From NCBI GenBank assembly GCA_948976265.1, contig CARFUA010000004.1, positions 149,267 to 167,727 of the forward strand: a DNA stretch of 18,461 bases, written 5' to 3'. The DNA comes from an uncultured Clostridia bacterium (GTDB lineage Bacteria; Bacillota; Clostridia; TANB77; CAG-508). The first letter of the stretch is position 1. Every line of letters starts with the position of its first letter. The notes below the pieces were generated by a model, which was not told where the DNA came from, made no database searches, and saw only the letters and a program-made list of their open reading frames with translations. Positions 1 to 6,539 of this stretch are shown here, in pieces. The translations under genes were made by a program, and so were the position numbers.

Positions 1-464
1 AAATTGGCGAGCCAATTCGTGAGTTAGAAAGAGTTGTTGTTTTAAAAATTGTTGATGCAAAATGGATGGAACACATAGATGCTATGGACGAATTGAAAAA
101 TGGAATTGGACTTCGTGCGTATGGTCAAAAAGATCCAGTAGTACAATATCGTTTTGAAGGTGGAGAGATGTTTGAAGAGATGAATCTTCAAATCAAATTA
201 GAAGTGGCTAAAATTATGCTTCACATTGTGCGTAATCAACGTACAATTAAAAGAGAATCTAATGTAGAAATCACATCAGAAGGATTTGATAATTCAGCGT
301 TAGAAACCGTTCATTTAGATAAAAATACAGGACTTCCACAAACAGGACCATCGGATTCCAAACCACAACCAGTTGTAAACCAAGGACCAAAAGTGGGAAG
401 AAATGACCCTTGCCCATGTGGAAGTGGGAAGAAATATAAAAACTGCTGTGGTAAAAACCAATAA
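1..464 (+). CDS. secA: SecA preprotein translocase ATPase, C-terminal part
   Basis: The frame is open from the left edge, so the gene is truncated by the window and only about the last 154 residues are present. SecA is the ATPase motor that drives preproteins through SecYEG at the cytoplasmic membrane. Visible are the conserved helical-scaffold stretch (DAKWMEHIDAMDELKNGIGL, then RAYGQKDP and FEEM) and, at the extreme end, the zinc-binding tail C-X-C-X8-C-C (NDPCPCGSGKKYKNCCGK), which in this family binds SecB and ribosomes. The linker between the two is short and rich in polar residues, as usual. The gene ends with TAA at 462-464. No CGG codon is in frame. The next gene is prfB, the common secA-prfB order of Firmicutes, but here a promoter and two hairpins lie between them. 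Confidence 0.95.
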   Translation, partial: IGEPIRELERVVVLKIVDAKWMEHIDAMDELKNGIGLRAYGQKDPVVQYRFEGGEMFEEMNLQIKLEVAKIMLHIVRNQRTIKRESNVEITSEGFDNSALETVHLDKNTGLPQTGPSDSKPQPVVNQGPKVGRNDPCPCGSGKKYKNCCGKNQ

Positions 465-514
465 AGTTTAAAAAGAGAATTACCTAATAAGCATATTTTT
501 GAAAAATTGTCAAG

Positions 515-543
515 TTGATAAAATTGTAAAAATATGATATAAT
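515..543 (+). promoter_or_regulatory. sigma-A-type promoter downstream of secA
   Basis: TTGATA at 515-520 and TATAAT at 538-543 are separated by exactly 17 bases. The flanking sequence (TTGTCAA just upstream, ATATGATATAAT around the -10 box) closely matches the first ssrA promoter at 13035-13063. A start near position 550 would give a short RNA running into the hairpins at 563-630. Confidence 0.6.
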
Positions 544-562
544 TAAAGATAGAGGAGTTTTT

Positions 563-597
563 AGAGAAATAACCTAAAAAGTTATTTCTCTTTTATT
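563..597 (+). terminator. hairpin with U-rich tail between secA and prfB
   Basis: AGAGAAATAAC (563-573) pairs perfectly with GTTATTTCTCT (581-591) over 11 bases, with a 7-base loop and TTTATT after it. It could end secA transcripts and also the short RNA from the 515-543 promoter. Confidence 0.6.
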
Positions 598-611
598 AAC
601 TTTAGAGAAAA

Positions 612-645
612 CCCCCAGTTATACTGGGGGATAATTATATTTTTA
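612..645 (+). terminator. second GC-rich hairpin before prfB
   Basis: CCCCCAGT (612-619) and ACTGGGGG (623-630) form an 8-bp stem with loop TAT, followed by an A/T-rich stretch ending in TTTTT. The strongest GC stem of this spacer; probably a terminator, possibly part of a small RNA. Confidence 0.5.
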
Positions 646-670
646 ACTAACAGTTTTTTCCTAAAAAACA

Positions 671-699
671 TTGCAATCATTCCTATACAATGATATAAT
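671..699 (+). promoter_or_regulatory. prfB promoter
   Basis: TTGCAA (671-676), a 17-base spacer and TATAAT (694-699) stand directly upstream of prfB. The expected start near 706 leaves a leader of only about 14 bases, just enough to hold the AAGGAG ribosome-binding site at 708-713. Confidence 0.7.
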
Positions 700-719
700 A
701 CCCCAAAAAGGAGACGAAA

Positions 720-1833
720 ATGCTTGATTTAGAAGAAAACAAACGAACACTGCTAGAATTACAACAAGAATTAAATAATCTATTTGAAACATTGAAAGTG
801 GCAGAGTCCAAAAAAGAATTAGCAGAATTAGAACAAGAAACGTTAAAACAAGATTTTTGGGAAGATACGCAAAAATCTTCTATAATCTATTCCAAAATGA
901 ATATCCTACAAAAAAAGATTCGAAATTATGATGATTTAAAAAAAGAATTGGAGAATTTAGTCGAATTAAATGAATTATTATTTCTTGAAAAGGACGAATC
1001 GTTAGAAAAAGATTTAGTTATCAATACAGAAAAGCTACAAAAAAAATTTAGCGATTTAGAAGTCCAAACTTTATTATCTGGCAAATACGACACTAGCAAT
1101 GCTATTCTTACCATTCATCCAGGCGCTGGCGGAACAGAATCGCAAGATTGGGCAGAAATGTTATACCGAATGTACACAAGATGGGCAACAGATAATGGAT
1201 ATAAACTTCAAGAATTGGATTATTTAGATGGGGAAGAGGCAGGTTTAAAAAGTGTTACTTTTCTGGTTTCTGGAGAAAATGCGTATGGCTATTTAAAAAG
1301 TGAAAATGGCGTGCATCGTTTGGTCCGTATTTCACCATTTGATAGTGGCGGAAGACGTCATACTTCGTTTGCTTCTGTAGAAGTGTTACCAGAAATAACA
1401 GAAGATAATGAGATTGAAATTAATCCAGATGATTTACGTGTCGACGTATTTCGTTCATCAGGGGCAGGGGGACAGCATATTAATAAAACAAGTTCTGCAA
1501 TTCGTATTGTTCATATTCCGACAAACATTGTGGTAACTTGCCAATCCGAACGTTCACAATTTCAAAATCGCGATACAGCAATGCGCATGCTAAAATCAAA
1601 ATTATTAACCCTAAAAGAAAAAGAAGAACGCGAAAAAATGGCTGACATTAAAGGAACAGAAATGGAGATTGGATGGCGGAAGTCAAATTCGTTCCTATGT
1701 TTTTTGTCCTTATACTTTAGTCAAGGACCACCGAACCAATTATGAAGTCGGAAATGTGGCTTCTGTTATGGACGGCAATTTGAATGATTTTATGCATGAA
1801 TATTTAAAGTGGATTACATCAGACAAAATATAA
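720..1833 (+). CDS. prfB: Peptide chain release factor 2, needs a +1 shift at CGG
   Basis: RF2 recognises UGA and UAA at the ribosomal A site and triggers peptide release. Visible are the coiled N-terminal domain, the SPF stop-recognition tripeptide in VRISPFDSGG, and the catalytic GGQ in SSGAGGQHINKTSS. The zero frame runs 319 codons to TGG at 1674-1676, then meets CGG and drifts off into an unrelated tail ending at 1745. Skipping C1677 gives Trp-Gly-Ser-Gln-Ile-Arg-Ser-Tyr, the conserved RF2 C-terminus, then KDHRTNYE, MDGNLNDF and TAA at 1831-1833, for 370 residues in total, the normal length. The familiar RF2 autoregulatory site (CUU UGA C near codon 25) is absent: that point reads ACA TTG AAA without a stop. 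Start ATG has AAGGAG seven bases upstream. TGA is a real stop in this window (rlmN, nth), so functional RF2 is needed. Confidence 0.93.
1677..1679 (+). other. CGG recoding site in prfB
   Basis: Zero-frame codon CGG after TGG (Trp319). Reading CGGA as one glycine restores the conserved WGSQIRSY segment of RF2. Removing the C is the only single-base change here that keeps both sides matching the family. Confidence 0.75.
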
Positions 1834-1879
1834 ACAAGATATTTCTAACTTCTTGGACGTGACATTCATATACTATAGG

Positions 1880-1935
1880 AGAGCAATAAAATTGCTCTAA
1901 AATGGTAAGGAATTTTTAAATTTAGAAGTTCCTTA
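1880..1935 (+). other. two hairpins in the prfB-lysC spacer
   Basis: AGAGCAAT/ATTGCTCT (1880-1898, 8-bp stem, loop AAA) and TAAGGAA/TTCCTTA (1906-1935, 7-bp stem, longer loop). Neither has a clear U-run. They may weakly end prfB transcripts or shape the lysC leader. The spacer is about 130 bases, too short for a lysine riboswitch. Confidence 0.35.
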
Positions 1936-1962
1936 TAAAATACAAAAAAGAAGGTACAAATT

Positions 1963-3174
1963 ATGGGATTAATTGTACAAAAATTTGGCGGAAGCTCAGT
2001 GGCAAATAAAGAAAAATTGGAAATGGTAGCAAACCATATTATCGAAGCGGTAAAAGCGAACAATCAAGTGGTTGTGGTTGTATCGGCACAAGGAAAAACA
2101 ACAGACCGATTAATTTCTGAAGAACTAGAAATAACCAAAAATCCTGTAAAAAGGGAGCATGATGTTTTACTTTCAACTGGTGAACAAGTTACCATTTCAA
2201 AATTGGCTATGTTACTTAGTAAAATGGGATATAAAGCAGTATCATTAACTGGTTGGCAAGTTCCGATTGTAACCAATAGCGAACATTCCAATGGTCGAAT
2301 TCGCTATATTGATAACCAAAAAATACAAGAATATTTGGCAGCAGATAATATTGTTGTTGTAGCAGGGTTTCAAGGAATTGACGAAAATGGTGATATTACA
2401 ACACTTGGAAGAGGTGGCTCAGACACGACAGCAGTAGCATTAGCTGCTAACTTAAAAGCAGAACGATGTGATATTTTCACAGATGTAGATGGTGTTTATA
2501 CTTCTGACCCAAGAATTGTAGAGAATGTCATAAAATTAGAGGCTGTTTCTTATGATGAAATGTTAGAGTTATCTAGTTTAGGGGCAAAGGTGCTTCATAA
2601 TCGATGTGTTGAAATTGGAAAAAAATATCATGTTCCAATTTACGTGAAATCGACTTTTGAAAAAGAAAGTATTGGTACATTAATAACAGAAAAAGAGCCA
2701 TTTGAAGATTTGGTTATCAGTGGTGTAACAAAAGATGATTACATTTCTAGAATTACAGTCGTTGGATTGGAAAATAAAATTGGTCGAACGTATCAACTCT
2801 TTAAATTATTGGCTGAAAATTCGATTAATGTAGATGTTATTGTGCAATCTTTTGGAGAACACATTACAAAAGATATTGCTTTTACGGTTAAAATGAATGA
2901 CTTGCCTAAAACATTAGAAATTCTAGAGGAAAATAAGGAAGTACTAAAACTTGACCAAGTGTTGCATTGTGAAAATTTAAGCAAAGTATCGATTGTCGGC
3001 TTGGGTGTTGCCAATAAACCAGGGGTTGCAAGTAGTATGTTTGAGGCACTTTATGAAAATAATATTAATATGCACATGGTTTCTACCTCAGAAATTAAAA
3101 TTTCTGTTTTGGTTAACATTAATGAAGCAGATATGGCAGTTAGAGCAATTCACAGCAAATTTTTTGAAAAATAA
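1963..3174 (+). CDS. lysC: Aspartate kinase, monofunctional
   Basis: Phosphorylates L-aspartate with ATP, the first step toward lysine, threonine and methionine. The 403-residue length fits monofunctional aspartokinases. Motifs in order: KFGGSSVAN at residues 7-15 (nucleotide and aspartate binding), the STGEQVT segment near residue 71, TLGRGGSDTTA near 147 (catalytic loop), and FTDVDGVYTSDPR near 173. The C-terminal third holds two ACT domains (starting near ISRITVVGLENK and VSIVGLGVANKPGVA), the usual site of feedback inhibition by lysine or threonine. An AGAAGG ribosome-binding site at 1949-1954 precedes ATG. The gene has its own spacer and a following hairpin, so it is probably monocistronic. 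No CGG is in frame. Which amino acid inhibits it cannot be read from the sequence. Confidence 0.95.
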   Translation: MGLIVQKFGGSSVANKEKLEMVANHIIEAVKANNQVVVVVSAQGKTTDRLISEELEITKNPVKREHDVLLSTGEQVTISKLAMLLSKMGYKAVSLTGWQVPIVTNSEHSNGRIRYIDNQKIQEYLAADNIVVVAGFQGIDENGDITTLGRGGSDTTAVALAANLKAERCDIFTDVDGVYTSDPRIVENVIKLEAVSYDEMLELSSLGAKVLHNRCVEIGKKYHVPIYVKSTFEKESIGTLITEKEPFEDLVISGVTKDDYISRITVVGLENKIGRTYQLFKLLAENSINVDVIVQSFGEHITKDIAFTVKMNDLPKTLEILEENKEVLKLDQVLHCENLSKVSIVGLGVANKPGVASSMFEALYENNINMHMVSTSEIKISVLVNINEADMAVRAIHSKFFEK

Positions 3175-3180
3175 AATGAA

Positions 3181-3204
3181 GGGCGAGTAAATTTTTACTC
3201 GTCC
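3181..3204 (+). terminator. hairpin after lysC
   Basis: GGGCGAGTAAA pairs with TTTACTCGTCC over about 11 bp with one G-U pair, six bases after the lysC stop. The tail (taaaatttta) is only weakly U-rich. Confidence 0.6.
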
Positions 3205-3224
3205 TAAAATTTTATCAAAAAAAC

Positions 3225-3253
3225 TTGTCAATTTAAAAGACTTGGGATATAGT
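3225..3253 (+). promoter_or_regulatory. promoter upstream of the decayed small ORF
   Basis: TTGTCA (3225-3230), 17-base spacer, TATAGT (3248-3253). It shares the TTGTCAA string with the promoters at 515 and 13035. Confidence 0.45.
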
Positions 3254-3269
3254 AAAAAAGAGATAAAAA

Positions 3270-3574
3270 ATGATTATAAAAGTGAAACAAGTGAAATATG
3301 ATTTCAAAAATCAATTTGAAATTAGAGTAAATCATGAATTAAAATATTTTACAGGATGCCATTCCAATGAAATGGGTTGTTACAGGAGAACAAAAAAGCT
3401 TAATTTATGAAATTCTAGATGGAACAAATGCTGTATGTGGAAAATTCTATATGCTGACGAATGGTTTTTTGACACAAAATTATTCTAATTATGATAATAT
3501 TTGTTTTAGCTTATGGAGGATTGGTATGAACATGAGGAGCCGGGCACCGCCCCTAAAAAAGTGTTAAAGTAACT
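3270..3574 (+). pseudogene. small unknown ORF in pieces, probably decayed
   Basis: An ATG at 3270 (weak AAGAGA upstream) opens a 46-codon frame beginning MIIKVKQVKYDFKNQFEIRV that stops at 3410. The next frame (+1) is open from 3343 to 3567 and reads on as VVTGEQKSLIYEILDG, CGKFYMLTNGF. The zero frame re-opens at 3510 and ends after EEPGTAPKKVLK. Joined, the first two pieces give a protein of about 100 residues. I do not recognise it; the beta-rich start vaguely recalls LURP-one/tubby-like proteins, which is only a guess. Unlike the conserved genes, the first break has no CGG. A CGG does lie in the second frame at 3541-3543, where a +1 shift would stop at 3556. The rest of 3205-3600 holds nothing I can assign. 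Confidence 0.35.
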
Positions 3575-3595
3575 AAAAACACGGATAGTCTATCC
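3575..3595 (-). terminator. terminator of the rluD-like gene
   Basis: On the minus strand GGATAG-A-CTATCC (3595-3583) is followed by GTGTTTTT. A second imperfect 10-bp stem (3599-3619) lies between it and the stop codon at 3624. Confidence 0.6.
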
Positions 3596-3623
3596 TAGGG
3601 ATGCTACACTGTAGTATCCTTAT

Positions 3624-4510
3624 TTATATGGTCAAATTTTTTATATCTGCTGGAATTCCGTATTTTAAAACACATTTGTTGATGTGTTGCAGGATGGATA
3701 AAATTAATTTTGTAAGCGTGTAAAGCTTGTCTTCCTATTAAATTTGTAGGACTTCCATATAAAGTATCCCCTAGTATCGGATGCCCAATATGTTTACTAT
3801 GTACGCGAATTTGATGTGTGCGCCCAGTTTCTAACTGGAATTCTACTAGGCAGAAGGTATTATAATTTTGGATTAAACGATAATGCGTAATGGCTTTTTG
3901 GCCATGCGGTTGAACTTCGCGTTCCATAATACTGCCTTCTTTGCGTGCAATGTTAGCATGGATTGTGCCATTATTGTTGTTTTCAGAGAGTGTCCCTGTT
4001 AAAATGGCCAAATAATATTTTTCAAAAGTTTGATTTGCCATTTGACGACTTAAATTTTCTTGAATATATTCATTTTTCGCAAAAATTACAATGCCGACTG
4101 GTATCTTTGTCTAAACGGTTGACAGGGCGAATTTTAGTGTTAATATGATTTTTTTCAAAGTAAAATTGAACACCGTTGGACAAACTATTTTCGAAATGAG
4201 ACAAGGAAGGATGAACAGGAAGTCCAGCAGGTTTGTTGATAATTAGCATTGTTTCGTCTTCAAAAATAATGTCTAATGGGATTTTGGTTGGGACAATGGT
4301 TTGGCTTTTTTCGTTAAAAGAAATGTCTATGCAAACTAAATCGTTGTGTTGGAGGTTTGTATGAGGGAAGGTCGGATTGCCATTTAAATAAATTTTATGT
4401 TCGCGTTTTAATTTTAAAAAAAGGCGTTCCGAAATATGAAAGTGGGATTTTAACACTTCTTTCACAGTTTGATATTCGGTTGATTTGATTTTATATTCTA
4501 GTTTCATCAT
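3624..4510 (-). CDS. RluD/RluA-type 23S rRNA pseudouridine synthase, two CGG shifts
   Basis: Converts uridine to pseudouridine in rRNA or tRNA. An S4-like RNA-binding start (ISERLFLKLKREHKIYLNG) is followed by NKPAGLPVHPS, the catalytic segment NRLDKDTSG with its aspartate, QMANQTFEKYYLA, and ETGRTHQIRVH. Two +1 shifts are needed. At CGG 4096-4094, AGT-C-GGC-ATT restores the conserved DKDTSG-I and joins the two halves (Ser138-Gly139). At CGG 3660-3658, ATA-C-GGA restores an ending GIPADIKNLTI that fits the family (a P-D-L ending) and moves the stop from 3604 to TAA at 3624-3626. The resulting 294 residues match the usual length of about 300. Either ATG at 4510 or 4507 may start it. No ribosome-binding site is visible and the promoter puts the transcript start at the ATG, so the mRNA looks leaderless. 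Which uridine is modified cannot be told. Confidence 0.88.
3658..3660 (-). other. second CGG recoding site in the rluD-like gene
   Basis: Zero-frame ATA-CGG-AAT. Reading CGGA as glycine gives KIGIPADIKNL and a nearby TAA. Without the shift the protein ends in an unrelated RNSSRYKKFDH tail. Support is good but less absolute than at the internal sites, because C-termini vary. Confidence 0.6.
4094..4096 (-). other. first CGG recoding site in the rluD-like gene
   Basis: Zero-frame AGT-CGG-CAT. Reading CGGC as glycine restores DKDTSGI next to the catalytic aspartate; without the shift a stop follows ten codons later. Confidence 0.75.
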
Positions 4511-4516
4511 AAAAAA

Positions 4517-4545
4517 AGTATATCATGATTTAGAAAAATTTACAA
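4517..4545 (-). promoter_or_regulatory. promoter of the rluD-like gene, leaderless
   Basis: On the minus strand TTGTAA (4545-4540), 17-base spacer, TATACT (4522-4517). Only six bases separate the -10 box from the ATG at 4510, so transcription should begin at or next to the start codon. Confidence 0.6.
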
Positions 4546-4552
4546 GAAAGGG

Positions 4553-4581
4553 TTGAAAATTAAGTAAACTTGTAGTACAAT
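4553..4581 (+). promoter_or_regulatory. promoter of the 4612 gene
   Basis: TTGAAA (4553-4558), 17-base spacer, TACAAT (4576-4581). It faces away from the rluD-like promoter, whose -35 box lies only eight bases off. Confidence 0.65.
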
Positions 4582-4611
4582 AAATTTATCAAAAAATAGG
4601 AGGATTTCTAT

Positions 4612-5062
4612 ATGGCAAAAGGCAAAAAGAAAAAGAATCCAAATTGCTTTACTCGGAGTGATGTCGAAACCGGTAGAGAGAACAGACAGCTGGTGTAAAT
4701 TTTACGATTTTGAGAGTGCTAAAAAAAGACCTGCTGATCCCAATGTGCCCTGGGGATATGTGATGACGATTCCTAATTATCGTGATGGAATGGAAATCGA
4801 ACCAGAAGGGTATGTTGTAAGGACAAAGCTTTGTAAGGCTAAGAAGCTTTTACTGCTTCAAGTTGTGACGGGACGGAATTGGTTCTGTGAAGGCAGAATT
4901 TACGGAACAACGATTCAATTTCCGAAGGGCTCGGCACAAAATACTGCACAGAAGGAAGAAAAGCTGGGACAACCTAAAAAACGTAAAAAGGGTAAAAAGC
5001 ATTCCAACAAGCGAAGAAAGAGAAAGAAGCGGTATTTTAATATACGGAATTTGTCATGCTAG
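4612..5062 (+). CDS. unknown small Lys-rich protein with CGG shift(s)
   Basis: Unrecognised. ATG at 4612 has a strong TAGGAGG site and a good promoter. The zero frame gives MAKGKKKKNPNCFT, then CGG at 4654 and a stop at 4696-4698. Skipping C4654 joins this start to a long frame, T-G-V-MSKPVERTDSWCKF and onward through PWGYVMTIPNYRDGMEIEPE. From there two readings exist. Without further shifts the frame ends at 5062 in a very basic tail (KKRKKGKKHSNKRRKRKKR), with CGG read as sense at 4874, 5030 and 5045. If every CGG shifts (4874, then 4932 in the new frame), the protein is 120 residues and ends at TAA 4975-4977. The second reading fits the rest of the window; the first ends closer to the terminator at 5082. 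Codons here are more G/C-rich than in neighbours (CCG, TCG, AAG, CTG), so the gene may be acquired. The first 14 residues could also be an unrelated leader, with the real start at ATG 4658. Confidence 0.5.
4654..4656 (+). other. CGG recoding site in the 4612 gene
   Basis: Zero-frame ACT-CGG-AGT, 15th codon after a well-placed start. Reading CGGA as glycine opens the downstream frame. No homology is available to prove the join, so this site is weaker than those in conserved genes. Confidence 0.5.
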
Positions 5063-5081
5063 TTTTGAGTAAGCAAAATAG

Positions 5082-5109
5082 AAGGCGTCGATGTAATGGC
5101 GCCTTTTTC
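5082..5109 (+). terminator. terminator of the 4612 gene
   Basis: AAGGCG (5082-5087) pairs with CGCCTT (5100-5105), loop of 12 bases, running into TTTTT and then TCTTTTG. Confidence 0.7.
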
Positions 5110-5184
5110 TTTTGTTTGTTTGAATAGGAAATTTAGTTCTATAAAGAAGGATAGGAAAAAGCGGAATGAAAATTTCGAATTATA

Positions 5185-5213
5185 TTGAAAAAAAAATCGA
5201 ATTATGGTACAAT
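5185..5213 (+). promoter_or_regulatory. promoter of the U32 gene
   Basis: TTGAAA (5185-5190), 17-base spacer, TACAAT (5208-5213), 33 bases before the ATG at 5246. Confidence 0.65.
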
Positions 5214-5245
5214 ACAAACGGTAAAATAATAGAAAAGGAAAAAAT

Positions 5246-6476
5246 ATGAAAAAGATAGAATTATTAGCGCCTGCAGGTTCTTTTGAAAAAGCGAAGGTTG
5301 CCATTCAATATGGAGCTGATGCAGTATATTTGCGGAACACCAAAATTATCACTACGTTCACGTACCCAAACAGATGAGGACGATTTAGTCAAAACCATAA
5401 AATATGCAAAAGAGCAGAATAAAAAAGTGTATGTCACCATCAATATTTTTGCTTGGGATGATATGTATGAAGAAATTAAAAAACAAGCGAAAAAATTGGA
5501 TGAATTAAAAGTGGATGGAATCATTATTTCAGATGGTGGCGTTGTAGAGGCGGTGAAAGAAGTTGCGCCTAATACAGAAATTCATATCAGTACACAGGCA
5601 AATACAGTGAGTTATCATACATGCCAGTTTTGGCATAAAAATGGAGCAAAGCGAATTGTTTTAGGAAGAGAGTTGAATAAAAATCAGATTGCAGAAATTA
5701 TGAAACATAAGCCAAAAGATTTGGAAATTGAGATGTTTGGTCATGGTGCGCTTTGTTTTGGTTATTCGGGCAGGTGTTTTTTGAGTGAATTTTTGGCGAA
5801 TCGTTCTGGCAATTTGGGCGATTGTGCACAATCTTGTCGTTGGGCTTATAATTTATATGCTGAAGATAGAAATCATCTAGGAGAACTGATGCCATTAGAA
5901 ACCGATGAAAAAGGAACTTATATTTTTTCTTCCAAGGATTTATGCTTGATTCAAGAATTGCCAGAAATCATTCAAATGGGAGTTGATAGTTTAAAAATTG
6001 AAGGAAGATTGAAAACTGAGTATTATGTGGCAAGTGTTATAAATAGCTATCGAAATGCGATTGATAAAGTGTATGAAGATATAGATTCGTATGATGCGAC
6101 AGAATATCTAAAAGAAATTAAAAAAACAAAAACACGCGGACTTACCACCTTTTATTTTAAGGATAGAAATAACCAAGATTTTCAGGATTATTCAGGACGC
6201 CAATATAACAGTACATACGAGTTTGGCGGAAAAGTGATTGGTGAAATAGAAGGGAAAGTGTTAATCGAAATTAGAAATAAATTGACAGTTGGTGACACTT
6301 TAGAATTGCTTATTCCAGGGCAAATTAAGCCAATTGAATTTAAAATCGAGAATTTATGGAATGATGAAACCAATGAGGAAATACAAACAGTTAATCCAGG
6401 AAAGGCAGAACAGAAAGTACTTTTGAAGATTCCATGTACCGTAAAAGAAGGATGGATTTTAAGAAGGAAAAAGTAG
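5246..6476 (+). CDS. U32 family protein (TrhP-like), needs a +1 shift at CGG
   Basis: The U32 'peptidase' family includes TrhP proteins, which take part in 5-hydroxyuridine formation at tRNA wobble U34, and RlhA; collagenase activity applies only to some members. ATG at 5246 has AAAGGAA upstream and reads MKKIELLAPAGSFEKAKVAI, the typical family start. The zero frame breaks at CGG 5333: TTG-C-GGA-ACA restores DAVYLGTPKLSLRSR (Leu29-Gly30) and the frame then runs cleanly to 6476, 409 residues in all. Other family segments are EIHISTQANTVS, FGHGALCFGYSGRCFLS, the cysteine-bearing GDCAQSCRW, and SLKIEGRLKTEYYVA. Conserved cysteines lie in CFGYSGRC and CAQSC. AGG is used here as an ordinary arginine codon inside YSGRCF, so the effect is limited to CGG. 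rlmN follows under its own promoter. The exact substrate is an inference from the family. Confidence 0.88.
5333..5335 (+). other. CGG recoding site in the U32 gene
   Basis: Zero-frame TTG-CGG-AAC leads to TGA 14 codons on. Reading CGGA as glycine restores VYLGTPKLSLR and joins the correct N-terminus to the 397-codon frame. Confidence 0.75.
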
Positions 6477-6498
6477 CATAAATTTTTCGGAATATGTA

Positions 6499-6527
6499 TT
6501 GAACAAAAAATAAATGTATGATATAAA
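6499..6527 (+). promoter_or_regulatory. rlmN promoter
   Basis: TTGAAC (6499-6504), 17-base spacer, TATAAA (6522-6527). It lies so close to the TTG start (6540) that the predicted leader is only about six bases, part of the GGAG site included. Confidence 0.55.
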
Positions 6528-6539
6528 AAAGGAGAGATT

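Noticed and set aside
1834..1962. Lysine riboswitch before lysC
   Set aside because: The spacer is about 130 bases with two short simple hairpins; the lysine aptamer is longer and its core is not seen.
3604..3623. Ending the rluD-like gene at TAG 3604
   Set aside because: That tail matches nothing in the family and overlaps a hairpin; the +1 reading from CGG 3660 gives a fitting ending and a TAA at 3624.
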